Positions 1 to 8,440 of a stretch of 64,000 nucleotides of DNA are shown piece after piece. The stretch lies in contig JAEUVX010000009.1 of the NCBI GenBank assembly GCA_016786615.1, positions 248,001 to 312,000 of the forward strand, read 5' to 3'. Position 1 is the stretch's first letter, and every line of letters begins with the position of its first letter. The notes below the pieces were generated by a model, which saw only the letters and a program-made list of their open reading frames with translations, made no database searches and was not told where the DNA came from. This DNA is from Flavipsychrobacter sp. GTDB lineage: Bacteria; Bacteroidota; Bacteroidia; Chitinophagales; Chitinophagaceae. The translations under genes were made by a program, and so were the position numbers.

Positions 1-74
1 CCCCGCACGACGCCATCAGTAAAGATGCACCTGTCAGTAATGTTATTAATGCTTTCATATATGCGATGCTTTAA
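1..74 (+). CDS. 3' end of an upstream gene (partial, unidentified)
   Basis: An open frame enters at the window edge (codons from base 3) and stops at TAA 72-74, giving about 23 residues ending in NAFIYAML. It is too short to identify. In related genomes a MoxR ATPase often precedes the DUF58 gene, but nothing here shows that this is one. The chance that the frame is accidental is considerable. Confidence 0.35.
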   Translation, partial: PHDAISKDAPVSNVINAFIYAML

Positions 75-137
75 TTTTTCCCAAAGCTAAGGGCTAATTT
101 TTAGAAAAATTTTAAGTATTTGATATTTCTGAACGAT

Positions 138-145
138 TACATTTG
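138..145 (+). promoter_or_regulatory. -7 promoter element for the Bat-type operon
   Basis: TACATTTG is a full match to the Bacteroidota -7 consensus TAnnTTTG and lies 23 bases before the ATG at 169. A TTTG at 119-122 may serve as the -33 element, although the 15-base spacing is short. Confidence 0.55.
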
Positions 146-168
146 TCATCTGAAAAATCCACAGAACA

Positions 169-1038
169 ATGCTTACTACAGCTGAGATACTAAAGCGTGT
201 AAGACATATTGAGATTAAAACCCGCGGGTTGAGCAATCACATCTTTGCAGGAGAATACCACTCCGCATTCAAAGGGCGTGGTATGTCCTTTAGCGAAGTA
301 CGTGAATATACCCCGGGGGATGATGTGAAATTTATAGACTGGAACGTGACTGCCCGTTTCTCTCATCCGTTTGTAAAAGTATTTGAAGAGGAGCGTGAAC
401 TGATTGTAATGCTGCTGGTAGATGTGAGTGGCAGCTCATTATTCGGCACCAGTCAGCGATTGAAACGAGAACTTATTACAGAGGTGAGTGCTGTGCTTTC
501 TTTTTCGGCTGCTACCAACAACGATAAAGTAGGTGTTATCTTCTTTAGCGATAAGGTGGAGAAATTCATCCCGCCGAAAAAAGGCCGAAGCCATATCCTG
601 CGCATCATACGTGAGCTGATTGCTTTGGAACCTGAACAGAAAGCAGGCACGAATATCAAAGTGGCTTTAGAGTATCTGAACCAGGTACAGAAGAAGAAGA
701 GCATAACTTTCCTGATGAGTGATTTCATCAGCGAACCATACGAACAACAATTGCAACTTACAGCACGCAAGCACGATCTGGTAGGTATGCAGATATATGA
801 CAAACACGATCGGGAACTGCCACAGGCAGGGTTGGTGCAGCTAATGGATGCAGAAAGCGGCACACTGCAGTGGATTGATACGGACGATAAATCTGTACGT
901 GTACAATATGCTAACAGCTTCGACCAGCACCAGAAATACTGCGTACAGGCATTTCGCAAAAGCGGTGCGCAACTACTGGATATACGTACTGATGCAGACT
1001 ATGTGAAATCGCTGCAAACTTTCTTTAAAGCAAGGTAA
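169..1038 (+). CDS. DUF58 domain protein of a MoxR/Bat-type locus
   Basis: 289 residues. The central signature GRGMSFSEVREYTPGDD (about residues 36-52) followed by FIDWNVTAR is the hallmark of the DUF58 family. A vWA-like segment follows with a MIDAS-type D85-V-S87-G-S89. There is no signal peptide or membrane helix, so the protein is probably cytoplasmic. DUF58 proteins normally accompany MoxR AAA ATPases and VWA membrane proteins in envelope or stress-related loci, but the biochemical role is unsettled. The next gene starts three bases after this stop, which indicates cotranscription with the BatD-like and BatA-like genes. Confidence 0.9.
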   Translation: MLTTAEILKRVRHIEIKTRGLSNHIFAGEYHSAFKGRGMSFSEVREYTPGDDVKFIDWNVTARFSHPFVKVFEEERELIVMLLVDVSGSSLFGTSQRLKRELITEVSAVLSFSAATNNDKVGVIFFSDKVEKFIPPKKGRSHILRIIRELIALEPEQKAGTNIKVALEYLNQVQKKKSITFLMSDFISEPYEQQLQLTARKHDLVGMQIYDKHDRELPQAGLVQLMDAESGTLQWIDTDDKSVRVQYANSFDQHQKYCVQAFRKSGAQLLDIRTDADYVKSLQTFFKAR

Positions 1039-1041
1039 AGC

Positions 1042-1998
1042 ATGATGGCAAGGATATTTACATACTATATATTATTACTCTTATTGCTTACGGGCACTAC
1101 CATATACGCACAGGAAGAAAAGGTGGGTGCACGTATTGATGCTGCACAGATAATGGTTGGCGACCAGACGAGGTTGTTTGTAGAAGCTCAGCACAATCCT
1201 AATACAAGCAAGCTGCAATGGGCAGTATTACCTGATACATTCAACGGGCTGGAAATTGTAGAAAAAGGAAAGATAGATACTGTCAGGAAAGGCAATCTTG
1301 TTACCTACAAGCAACGCCTGCTCATCACTGGTTTTGATTCGGGTATGCACGAAGTGCCGCGTTTCATCTTTACAGTATTACCCGGCAATGGTACACCATA
1401 TACATTGCAGACAGATTCATTCCCGATACTGGTACAAACAGTAGCAGTGGATACTACACAGGCATTCAAAGGTATCAAGGGTATCATGCAGGTAAAATCC
1501 ACATGGCTGGATTATATATGGTACATTATCGGAGGGGTTATACTTATTATACTGATAGCTGTTGTTACTACTTATTTTATACGTAATAAGAAGACCGCAA
1601 TGCCGGTAATATTGCCGCAAGTACCAAAAGAAACACCTAATGAAAAAGCCACACGCCTGCTTAATGAATTGGAACAACAAAAGCTTTGGGAGAACAATCA
1701 GCCTAAGGAGTATCATACGCAACTGGTAGATATACTCAGGTCTTATATTGAAGAGCGCTTTGGTGTGAATGTAATGGAACTGACATCAGACGAGATACTG
1801 CACAAAGTAGCATTGAATAAGGAAATGACATCGCACAGAATGTTGTTATCTAACATATTCTATATTGCCGACCTTGCCAAGTTTGCAAAGGCGCAACCTA
1901 CGCCGCAAGAGCACTTGTCTGCAATGGAGTATGCAAAACAGTTTGTTGTGGCTACAAAGCCTGTAATAGTTGCTGAACCTCAAAACTCTGCTGTGTAA
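1042..1998 (+). CDS. BatD-like membrane-anchored protein
   Basis: 318 residues. A signal peptide (residues 1-23, cut near YAQ) is followed by an extracytoplasmic beta-rich region of the kind seen in oxygen-tolerance BatD proteins. One transmembrane helix follows (about 157-179), then a cytoplasmic tail. Sequence similarity to BatD is loose, so the assignment rests mainly on architecture and on position between a DUF58 gene and a BatA-like gene. The stop and the next start overlap by one base (TAATG), implying translational coupling. Confidence 0.7.
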   Translation: MMARIFTYYILLLLLLTGTTIYAQEEKVGARIDAAQIMVGDQTRLFVEAQHNPNTSKLQWAVLPDTFNGLEIVEKGKIDTVRKGNLVTYKQRLLITGFDSGMHEVPRFIFTVLPGNGTPYTLQTDSFPILVQTVAVDTTQAFKGIKGIMQVKSTWLDYIWYIIGGVILIILIAVVTTYFIRNKKTAMPVILPQVPKETPNEKATRLLNELEQQKLWENNQPKEYHTQLVDILRSYIEERFGVNVMELTSDEILHKVALNKEMTSHRMLLSNIFYIADLAKFAKAQPTPQEHLSAMEYAKQFVVATKPVIVAEPQNSAV

Positions 1999-3008
1999 TG
2001 AATGCGCTATTAGACTTTAAACACCTGAGCTTTGCGCATCCGCTGTACTTCGGTTTGCTGCTGCTGATACCCTTTATGATATGGTGGCAGCAACGCAACA
2101 AGGCTACAGATAATCCTGCTATACGTCTTACTACATTGGCAGGTATTACAAGGGTTAAGCCAACATGGCGTGTACGGTTTCGTCCTGCATTGTTTGGATT
2201 GCGTGTCATCGCATTGATAGCATTGACCGTTGCATTAGCGCGCCCGCAATCAAGCAACACGACAGAGAATATTGATAGCGAAGGTGTTGATATAGTTTTA
2301 TCAATAGATGTATCGGGTAGTATGCTGGCTGAAGACCTGCAGCCTAATCGTATAGAAGCTGCTAAGAAAGTCGCACTCAACTTTGTTGACCAACGCCCGA
2401 CTGACAGGCTGGGGCTGGTTATCTTTTCCGGTGAGAGCTTTACCCAATGCCCGATAACGATAGACCACAATGTACTGAAGGAGCAGCTTAGCAATATAAA
2501 GAGCGGTATGCTGCAAGATGGTACAGCTATTGGCATGGGCCTTGCTACGGGGGTCGACAGGCTGCGATATGCAAAGGGCAAGAGCAGGGTGCTGATATTG
2601 CTGACAGATGGTGTAAACAATACGGGGCTTATAGACCCGATGACGGCACTTGAAATTGCCAAGAGCTATAAAGTACGCGTATATACCATAGGTGTGGGTA
2701 GTATGGGGCAGGCACCCTATCCTGTACAAACACCGTTTGGCATACAGAAACAAATGATGCCTGTGCAGATAGACGAACCACTGATGCGTAAGATAGCAAC
2801 TGAAACAGGCGGCAAGTATTATCGCGCTACAAACAATGCGTCTTTAGCATCTATATACAAAGACATTGACAAACTTGAAAAGACCAAAGTGGAAATAAGC
2901 TCGTATAAGCATTATGCAGAGTTGTTTTTTCCTTTTGCTTTGATAGCTATTATGTGTTTATTGCTTGAGGTGGTGTTGCGTTATACAGTTTTCAGGAGTG
3001 TTACTTAA
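1998..3008 (+). CDS. VWA-domain membrane protein, BatA-like
   Basis: 336 residues. Two N-terminal membrane helices (about 17-31 and 65-82) precede a von Willebrand A domain with an intact MIDAS motif D104-V-S106-G-S108 and a TDG further on. A C-terminal helix lies near 308-330. This is the classical BatA topology, with the VWA domain between membrane anchors. In other Bacteroidota BatB, BatC, BatD and BatE follow. Here the operon ends, and the last 8 bases overlap the 3' end of the convergent uvrB. No terminator is visible at the junction. Confidence 0.88.
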   Translation: MNALLDFKHLSFAHPLYFGLLLLIPFMIWWQQRNKATDNPAIRLTTLAGITRVKPTWRVRFRPALFGLRVIALIALTVALARPQSSNTTENIDSEGVDIVLSIDVSGSMLAEDLQPNRIEAAKKVALNFVDQRPTDRLGLVIFSGESFTQCPITIDHNVLKEQLSNIKSGMLQDGTAIGMGLATGVDRLRYAKGKSRVLILLTDGVNNTGLIDPMTALEIAKSYKVRVYTIGVGSMGQAPYPVQTPFGIQKQMMPVQIDEPLMRKIATETGGKYYRATNNASLASIYKDIDKLEKTKVEISSYKHYAELFFPFALIAIMCLLLEVVLRYTVFRSVT

Positions 3009-5028
3009 GTGCTTCCTTCTCTTTCTGTAACTGAAACATTTTATCCCTTAGCCTTGCAGCTTCCATAAAGTCAAGTTCTTTGGCTGCTTTCTCCATGTCC
3101 TTTTTCGTTTTTGCTATCAGTTTTTCAAGCTGTGCAATATTCTTGTATTCTACTTCATCTTCAGCAGCTATCGGTGCTAACTCTTCGTGTATGGCGTATT
3201 TGTTGTTTTCGTCATAGCCTTTTATCTCCAGAACTGATGTTTGTTTGAAGACCTCTTCTTTCGATTTAATAACCGTACGTGGTGTAATGCCATGTTCCAA
3301 ATTGTAGGCTATTTGCTTATCTCTGCGGCGGCTGGTTTCGTCAATGGTTTTTTGCATACTGTCTGTTACCTTATCGGCATAGAAGATAACAAGGCCATCG
3401 GCATTACGTGCGGCACGCCCTGCCATCTGTGTCAGCGAGCGTACATTGCGCAGGAAGCCCTCTTTGTCTGCATCCAGTATTGCCATCAACGATACTTCAG
3501 GAAGGTCGAGCCCTTCCCTAAGTAGGTTTACACCTACCAGTACATCTATATTGCCTAAACGCAAATCGCGGAGTATTTCTACACGCTCCAATGTATCTAC
3601 CTCGCTGTGTATATAACGGCTGTTGATATTGATACGCTTCAGGTACTTATCCATCTCTTCGGCCATACGCTTGGTGAGGGTTGTTACCAATACACGGTCA
3701 CCTTTTTTGATGCGTTTGTCTATTTCATCCAGTAGGTCGTCTATCTGGTTGATACTCGGGCGTATCTCTATCGGCGGGTCTAACAGGCCTGTAGGGCGAA
3801 CTACTTGTTCTACTACTACACCACCTGTTTGTTCCAGTTCATAATCTCCCGGTGTGGCACTTACAAACACTACCTGATTCAGCATTCCTTCAAACTCATG
3901 AAAGTTGAGCGGGCGATTGTCCAATGCACTGGGCAGGCGGAAGCCGAAATCAACAAGGTTTAATTTACGGCTGCGGTCGCCGCCATACATACCACTCACC
4001 TGTGGTATGGTTACGTGGCTCTCGTCTATCACCAGCAGGTAATCATCAGGGAAATAGTCTATGAGGCAGAACGGGCGTGTACCGGGCTTTCGACGGTCGA
4101 GGAAGCGAGAGTAGTTTTCGATTCCGCTGCAATAGCCAAGTTCCTGTATCATCTCCAGATCGTAGTTGACACGTTCTTTGATACGCTGTGCTTCTATATG
4201 TTTACCTATGCTTTTAAAGTATTCGTGTTGTTTGTTCATCTCATCCTGTATTTCATGGATGATTTGTACCATCTGGTCGCGTGGGGCAAGGTACAGGTTG
4301 GCAGGGAAGATGGCTGCGTTCTGCATGGTACCGATGCGTTTGCCGGTATCTACTTCAAAGCTTTCTATCTCTTCTACTTCATCGCCAAAGAAGGTAATAC
4401 GATAGCCATAATCTACGTACGGCAGGTTGATGTCAACCGTATCGCCCTGTACGCGGAATGTACCTCTTGTAAACTCTCCCTGGCTGCGCATATACAGTGC
4501 ATTCACCAAGCGGTGCAGAAACTGATTGCGCCCTATATTATCACCACGATTGAGGCGTATGATACCAGCTGCATAATCAGTAGGATTACCCATACCATAG
4601 ATGCAGCTTACAGATGCCACCACTATAATATCTCTGCGGCCACTGAGAAGGCTGCTGGTAGCACGCAGGCGCAGCTTTTCCAGTTCTTCGTTGATACTGA
4701 GGTCTTTTTCGATGTAAGTATCTGATGTAGGTATATATGCTTCGGGCTGATAGTAGTCGTAATAGCTTACGAAATACTCTACCGCATTATCAGGAAAGAA
4801 TTGCTTGAATTCGCCATATAGCTGCGCTACCAACGTTTTGTTGTGTGTCAATACCAATGTAGGCTTCTGCACTTCCTGTATTACATTGGCCATAGTAAAC
4901 GTCTTACCACTGCCGGTTACACCCAGCAGTGTCTGAAACGTTTCGCCTTCGTTGATGCCTTTTACCAATTCTGCAATGGCAGTGGGCTGGTCTCCGGCAG
5001 GCTGATATGGACGATTGATGGTAAACAT
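3001..5028 (-). CDS. uvrB: Excinuclease ABC subunit UvrB
   Basis: 675 residues, normal length. UvrB is the damage-verifying helicase-like subunit of nucleotide excision repair: UvrA loads it on DNA and it recruits UvrC. Visible features are the Walker A GVTGSGKT (36-43), the beta-hairpin segment with YYDYYQPEAYIP near residue 95, the DESH box in LLVIDESHVTIPQV, the helicase motif MAGRAARN, and a C-terminal UVR motif (about 630-665, EAARLRDKMFQLQKE). The gene stands alone, convergent with the Bat operon, with its promoter at 5079-5086. Confidence 0.98.
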   Translation of the reverse strand: MFTINRPYQPAGDQPTAIAELVKGINEGETFQTLLGVTGSGKTFTMANVIQEVQKPTLVLTHNKTLVAQLYGEFKQFFPDNAVEYFVSYYDYYQPEAYIPTSDTYIEKDLSINEELEKLRLRATSSLLSGRRDIIVVASVSCIYGMGNPTDYAAGIIRLNRGDNIGRNQFLHRLVNALYMRSQGEFTRGTFRVQGDTVDINLPYVDYGYRITFFGDEVEEIESFEVDTGKRIGTMQNAAIFPANLYLAPRDQMVQIIHEIQDEMNKQHEYFKSIGKHIEAQRIKERVNYDLEMIQELGYCSGIENYSRFLDRRKPGTRPFCLIDYFPDDYLLVIDESHVTIPQVSGMYGGDRSRKLNLVDFGFRLPSALDNRPLNFHEFEGMLNQVVFVSATPGDYELEQTGGVVVEQVVRPTGLLDPPIEIRPSINQIDDLLDEIDKRIKKGDRVLVTTLTKRMAEEMDKYLKRININSRYIHSEVDTLERVEILRDLRLGNIDVLVGVNLLREGLDLPEVSLMAILDADKEGFLRNVRSLTQMAGRAARNADGLVIFYADKVTDSMQKTIDETSRRRDKQIAYNLEHGITPRTVIKSKEEVFKQTSVLEIKGYDENNKYAIHEELAPIAAEDEVEYKNIAQLEKLIAKTKKDMEKAAKELDFMEAARLRDKMFQLQKEKEALK

Positions 5029-5078
5029 GCTTTTTCTAGTAGTAAGTATTGAGTATTAATTAGAAAGACTCCGGATTT

Positions 5079-5086
5079 CAAATGTA
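5079..5086 (-). promoter_or_regulatory. -7 promoter element for uvrB
   Basis: On the minus strand the sequence reads TACATTTG, a full match to TAnnTTTG, about 50 bases before the uvrB start codon. A convincing -33 TTG was not found at the usual distance. Confidence 0.5.
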
Positions 5087-5382
5087 GGATTTTAAGAGGG
5101 TAGGTTGGTTGTTGATTTTATCTATATGTTGATAGTTTTTGATAGTGTTTGTACAGTTTTCAGTTGTTGCAACAAAGCAATGGTTGATAATCAATGAATT
5201 TGCGAGATGAATTGTTGCATTTTGTTGCAGTTGTAACAATGGTAGGTTACACTTGTTTCGGGTTGTTTTCATGGTAAATTTATTATTACAAATATACGTT
5301 AAAAAGTAAAAAATTATTAATTACCTTGATTTTAGAGTTTGATATTTGATTGCTGGGTATAACTCTTCATTGGTAAAACCCT
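5087..5382. other. Intergenic region uvrB / Crp-family gene
   Basis: The whole gap between the two divergent coding regions is 5029-5425. It carries both promoters, a 12-bp palindrome (5164-5175), two further TGTTGCA half-sites ten bases apart (5212-5229) and an adjacent TTGTAACAA dyad (5231-5239). The downstream part is very AT-rich. A short open frame on the minus strand (5078-5272) has no recognisable protein character and is not annotated. Confidence 0.6.
5164..5239. repeat. Cluster of TTGTTGCA elements (candidate operators)
   Basis: TTGTTGCAACAA at 5164-5175 is a perfect palindrome. TTGTTGCA recurs at 5212-5219 and 5222-5229, in direct orientation with a 10-base period (one helical turn), followed by the dyad TTGTAACAA at 5231-5239. 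A related element, TGCAACA-A-TGTTGCA, lies at 5399-5413 in the leader of the neighbouring Crp/Fnr-family gene. Binding by that regulator is an inference from proximity. Confidence 0.5.
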
Positions 5383-5390
5383 TAATTTTG
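5383..5390 (+). promoter_or_regulatory. -7 promoter element for the Crp-family regulator
   Basis: TAATTTTG is a full match to TAnnTTTG. The transcript would begin near 5397. The in-frame GTG at 5396 therefore falls at the transcription start, which favours the ATG at 5426 as the true start codon. Confidence 0.6.
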
Positions 5391-5398
5391 AAACTGTG

Positions 5399-5413
5399 TG
5401 CAACAATGTTGCA
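5399..5413. promoter_or_regulatory. Perfect inverted repeat in the leader of the Crp-family gene
   Basis: TGCAACA, one spacer base, TGTTGCA: 7-bp arms immediately downstream of the predicted transcription start. The position is ideal for autorepression by the encoded regulator. The same half-site recurs upstream at 5164-5229. Confidence 0.5.
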
Positions 5414-5425
5414 GGTAAAACTGAT

Positions 5426-6025
5426 ATGGCAAACGCTCAGAAACTGATAGATTATTTCCGGAAAATAATGTCGCTGACTGCATACGAAGCACAGGTGATT
5501 GCAGACAGTATTCGCACGCGTACATATCAAAAAGGTGACTTGTTGCTGAAAGAGGGGCAAATAGCTACGGAGTGTTATTTTGTATTAAAGGGCTGTGTGC
5601 GCCAGTATTATATGATAGATGGTGAAGAGAAAACGAGTAATTTTTTTACTGAAGAACAATGGGTGGTTTCGTTGCACAGTTTTTCACAAGGATTGCCGGC
5701 AGACCATTACCTGGAATGTATAGAAGACACGATACTGGTAGTTGGCAATGAAGAACGTGAAGAGGAAATGTACCGGGCGAACAGTAAGTTTGAAACCATA
5801 TCGCGGATGGTACTTGAAAAAATAATGAGTGAGCAACAGGCTTTACAGGCAAGGTATGTAACCGATACGCCTGAACAAAGATACCTGCACTTGCTGGATA
5901 ACAATCCCGCACTGGTACAGCGCGTACCTCTATATCAGCTTGCCAGTTATATAGGGGTGAAACCGGAATCGCTCAGCAGGATAAGAAAACGCATTGCAGA
6001 CAGGAATAAAATTAAGCGGGCATAA
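5426..6025 (+). CDS. Crp/Fnr-family transcriptional regulator
   Basis: 199 residues from ATG 5426; a GTG ten codons earlier is possible but overlaps the transcript start. An N-terminal cyclic-nucleotide-binding-type beta-roll (about 20-110) includes GDLLLKEGQ and YFVLKGCVRQYY. A C-terminal helix-turn-helix follows near 165-190 (LASYIGVKPESLSRIRKRI). No cysteine cluster for an iron-sulfur centre is present, so it is unlikely to be a true FNR oxygen sensor. This subtype is common in Bacteroidota with unknown ligands. Inverted repeats in its own leader suggest autoregulation. The 3' end overlaps the convergent DUF4386 gene by 14 bases. Confidence 0.9.
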   Translation: MANAQKLIDYFRKIMSLTAYEAQVIADSIRTRTYQKGDLLLKEGQIATECYFVLKGCVRQYYMIDGEEKTSNFFTEEQWVVSLHSFSQGLPADHYLECIEDTILVVGNEEREEEMYRANSKFETISRMVLEKIMSEQQALQARYVTDTPEQRYLHLLDNNPALVQRVPLYQLASYIGVKPESLSRIRKRIADRNKIKRA

Positions 6026-6617
6026 TACGTGCCGGTACACGATGCAGCCCTTTTACCATCAACCATATACCCAATACCAACTCAAACAATCCGCCGGGCG
6101 CAGATAATAAGATACCATACGGATAGCCTGAAAGTTCCAGCATACAGCCGATACCAAGCAACGAGTACCCAGCGATGCCCCATGCAGATAACCACTTAGG
6201 TATAAGACTGCTTTTGTACAACAACCTGCTGCACACAATTCCGCCAATGCCTAATGATAGCATCCCCGTTTGATACATGAGGTAGTTCAGCTTTTTAGCA
6301 ATACTTGTAAGTGTTTCAACAGGTATTGCAGTATCTGAAGGAGCATAATAAGGAAGTAATAAGAATACCATGCCAATCATCAGCAGGATGCCTTCTGTAA
6401 TACGAAAAGCAAGATAGGCCAATGCACCAGCTTTACTTTGTGCTGCAAGCATGGGGTATAACAATGCTGCAATAGCCATGGCAGATAATGAATTAGCTAT
6501 CAGCAGCAGCCCGCCAATTGCGGCTTGTTTAGTAAGCAATGCATCGCCCGTCATATAGAGCATCATAACTAGCACAAAGAGTGCGCCCGCACAACGGATG
6601 TTTTTATTGTTTTCCAT
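6012..6617 (-). CDS. DUF4386-family membrane protein
   Basis: 201 residues from the ATG at 6615-6617. A longer reading to 6659 would run through the promoter TAATTTTG at 6623-6630 and is rejected. About six hydrophobic helices are seen, with typical family segments such as AYLAFRITEGILLMIG and SLGIGGIVCSRLLYKS. DUF4386 proteins are integral membrane proteins of unknown function. The gene is monocistronic and convergent with the Crp-family regulator, sharing 14 bases with it. Nothing here shows a substrate or pathway. Confidence 0.85.
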   Translation of the reverse strand: MENNKNIRCAGALFVLVMMLYMTGDALLTKQAAIGGLLLIANSLSAMAIAALLYPMLAAQSKAGALAYLAFRITEGILLMIGMVFLLLPYYAPSDTAIPVETLTSIAKKLNYLMYQTGMLSLGIGGIVCSRLLYKSSLIPKWLSAWGIAGYSLLGIGCMLELSGYPYGILLSAPGGLFELVLGIWLMVKGLHRVPARIMPA

Positions 6618-6622
6618 TGGTG

Positions 6623-6630
6623 CAAAATTA
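6623..6630 (-). promoter_or_regulatory. -7 promoter element next to the DUF4386 start
   Basis: On the minus strand TAATTTTG (full match to TAnnTTTG) is followed by CACC and then the ATG. The predicted mRNA has almost no 5' leader. Confidence 0.6.
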
Positions 6631-6717
6631 TGTTCAGTACAGGTGGGATTACTTGACAATTGTTAAGAACTGTGTTTGTTCAAGCGAGGACGCTTGAACG
6701 GGAGGGCTTTTAGAAGT

Positions 6718-6751
6718 ATTTAAAAAGGCTTAGCAAACGCTAAGCCTTTTT
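6718..6751 (-). terminator. Terminator of the flavin reductase-like gene
   Basis: AAAAGGCTTAGC and GCTAAGCCTTTT form a 12-bp perfect stem with a 4-base loop directly after the stop at 6755. A T run follows on the minus strand. Confidence 0.85.
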
Positions 6752-6754
6752 AAT

Positions 6755-7636
6755 CTACCCACCCGCAAGCAATACTTGCCATGCTTTGTGAACATCGCCC
6801 TCGTCGAGGAGCTCTTTTGCATAGAGGTGTAGTGCGGTAGTAAGTGTTGATTCGTCGTTGCTGTTGTCTCGCAGTATATGTGTCAGCCTATCGTCGTAGA
6901 GTACAGTATCTACTACTGGAATGGCTGTGCTGTTGCCCAGCAGGCCGATGTTATTGCCTGTAAGCACTTTGCTGTTGCGTATGCTTTCAGGAAGGTTATC
7001 AAAGCCGATACCTAATTGTGTATTGGGTTTTGGTACTTCAAACACCGCATTCCCCGATGCGCGGCAATAATAGTCGCCACCCATACGTGCTACAAGGTCT
7101 ATTTTGTGCGGGTCTATCTTACCTGCTTCGTTTAGTACCTCGTCGTTGATGTGCATACACAGCACCTCGCAGATGATGAGGTTGCCGGCGCCGCCTTCGT
7201 TGCCTGTTTCTATAACCTGTGTTACTTTACATTCCAGTTGTGCAGGCGATTCCTTAACGCGGTATGCATTTACCATATCGCCCTTTACCGGGGTGAAGCC
7301 ACTTTTAGTAAATTCACTCACACCTTTCGGGTACTCGCAGCTGGCAAGGCTCATTTGTTGCACCATATTGTAGCTTACTACGTTTATCACTACTTCTTTG
7401 GTTTCGTAAATATTTTCGAGCGTGTGCTTGATGGTATTATCGCGTACACGGCGTGCGGGCGAAAACACCAATACAGGCGGCTTGCTGCCGAATACATTGA
7501 AAAAGCTGAATGGCGAAAGATTGGCATTGCCATCCTTATCTACCGTACTTGCAAAACATATGGGGCGTGGCGCGATAGCACCTAATAAATATGCGTGTAA
7601 ATCTGCGGTCTTAATTTCTCCGGGTACAATCTTCAT
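6755..7636 (-). CDS. Flavin reductase-like (FMN-binding split barrel) protein
   Basis: 293 residues. The N-terminal two thirds match the flavin reductase / flavoredoxin family: LLGAIAPRPICFASTVD, then NLSPFSFFNVFGSKPPVLVFSP, a classical FMN-binding split-barrel signature, and CEVLCMHINDEV later. Such proteins bind FMN and either reduce it with NAD(P)H or use it as a redox cofactor; the partner is unknown. An extra C-terminal segment of about 80 residues (ending VHKAWQVLLAGG) is not needed for the fold. The gene is monocistronic, with a TTATTTTG promoter-like box (7642-7649) six bases before the start and a strong terminator. Confidence 0.85.
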   Translation of the reverse strand: MKIVPGEIKTADLHAYLLGAIAPRPICFASTVDKDGNANLSPFSFFNVFGSKPPVLVFSPARRVRDNTIKHTLENIYETKEVVINVVSYNMVQQMSLASCEYPKGVSEFTKSGFTPVKGDMVNAYRVKESPAQLECKVTQVIETGNEGGAGNLIICEVLCMHINDEVLNEAGKIDPHKIDLVARMGGDYYCRASGNAVFEVPKPNTQLGIGFDNLPESIRNSKVLTGNNIGLLGNSTAIPVVDTVLYDDRLTHILRDNSNDESTLTTALHLYAKELLDEGDVHKAWQVLLAGG

Positions 7637-7641
7637 AGGTG

Positions 7642-7649
7642 CAAAATAA
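7642..7649 (-). promoter_or_regulatory. -7-like element for the flavin reductase-like gene
   Basis: TTATTTTG on the minus strand (7 of 8 matches to TAnnTTTG), followed by CACCT and the ATG. This is the same close arrangement as at 6623-6630. Confidence 0.4.
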
Positions 7650-7698
7650 GGGAGTAAAACGGAAATATAGCCGAATTTGTTAGGGTATGACAGGGTAT

Positions 7699-7729
7699 AA
7701 AAAAAGCGGCGAGTTAAAAAACACGCCGC
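7699..7729 (-). terminator. Terminator of the DUF2911 gene
   Basis: GCGGCG (7724-7729 on the minus strand) pairs with CGCCGC across a 12-base loop and is followed by seven T on the minus strand. It lies about 160 bases after the DUF2911 stop. The intervening stretch holds no gene. Confidence 0.65.
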
Positions 7730-7888
7730 AATTGCCGTTTACCTATGTTTACTCCTATGCTCTTAACATTTATTAAGAAGCTGATGTAAAAATAATATGC
7801 CGTTTTGCTGAATAAAACTTTAAAAAGACGAAACGGTAAGAATAACAGATGAACTTGAATACTAATTATATAAGAATTGACTAATTAA

Positions 7889-8404
7889 CTAATGGTTAAT
7901 AGTCAATGGAATACTCACGCTTGTTTTATCCCATTTAATAATCAATGCCTTTTTATTAATCTGGTACAGTAGTTTTTCCTGCACTTTATTCAGCGATTGC
8001 ACAGGCACTGCAGCTTTCAACACATCTTTGTCTTTATGCTTATCATATTCGTAAGCACCCCACTGGCCCAATTGTTTGTTCAGTATTATGAGCCATTCTT
8101 TTTCCGCAGGGATAACGAAGAATGTATAAGTGCCTGTATCTACGGGTACACCAGCCAATGTTGCCGGCTTACGGAATTTGATTTCTGTAGCCTCGTTGGC
8201 ACCTGCGCGCCATACCTGTCCGTAGGGTACCAGCTCGCCGAAGATAACACGGTTGCGCTTAGATGGCTGACCATAGGATATGGTTATGTGTTTGGTTTTT
8301 ACATAAGCACGCGGGCTGAGCAATGGAGTTTGTTGCTGTTGTTCCTGTGCATGTGTTGTATAGCAGGTGGCCAATAACAGCAGTAATGCGATAATTTGTT
8401 TCAT
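7889..8404 (-). CDS. DUF2911 family secreted protein
   Basis: 171 residues from ATG 8402-8404. An upstream TTG at 8414-8416 lies inside the promoter-like box TTATTTTG and is rejected. A signal peptide (MKQIIALLLLLATCYTTHAQ) precedes the DUF2911 core: RAYVKTKHITISYGQPSKRNR, with VFGELVPYGQVWRAGANEAT and TYTFFVIPAEKEWLIILNKQ following. The family is common in Bacteroidota and is predicted periplasmic or outer-membrane-associated; its function is unknown. The gene appears monocistronic. Confidence 0.88.
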   Translation of the reverse strand: MKQIIALLLLLATCYTTHAQEQQQQTPLLSPRAYVKTKHITISYGQPSKRNRVIFGELVPYGQVWRAGANEATEIKFRKPATLAGVPVDTGTYTFFVIPAEKEWLIILNKQLGQWGAYEYDKHKDKDVLKAAVPVQSLNKVQEKLLYQINKKALIIKWDKTSVSIPLTINH

Positions 8405-8413
8405 ATACCCTTG

Positions 8414-8421
8414 CAAAATAA
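8414..8421 (-). promoter_or_regulatory. -7-like element for the DUF2911 gene
   Basis: TTATTTTG on the minus strand (7 of 8) ten bases before the ATG at 8404. It decides against the longer TTG-initiated reading. Confidence 0.4.
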
Positions 8422-8440
8422 AGCAAACGGTATTTGCAGC

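Noticed and set aside
5078-5272. Open frame on the minus strand upstream of uvrB
   Set aside because: It lies in the promoter and repeat region, is rich in Asn and Thr, and has no recognisable protein features.
5396-5425. Upstream GTG start for the Crp-family regulator
   Set aside because: It coincides with the predicted transcription start and the inverted repeat, so ATG 5426 is preferred.
7816-7888. Possible small gene between the DUF2911 gene and its terminator
   Set aside because: No frame of meaningful length with a start codon is present; the stretch is AT-rich non-coding DNA.
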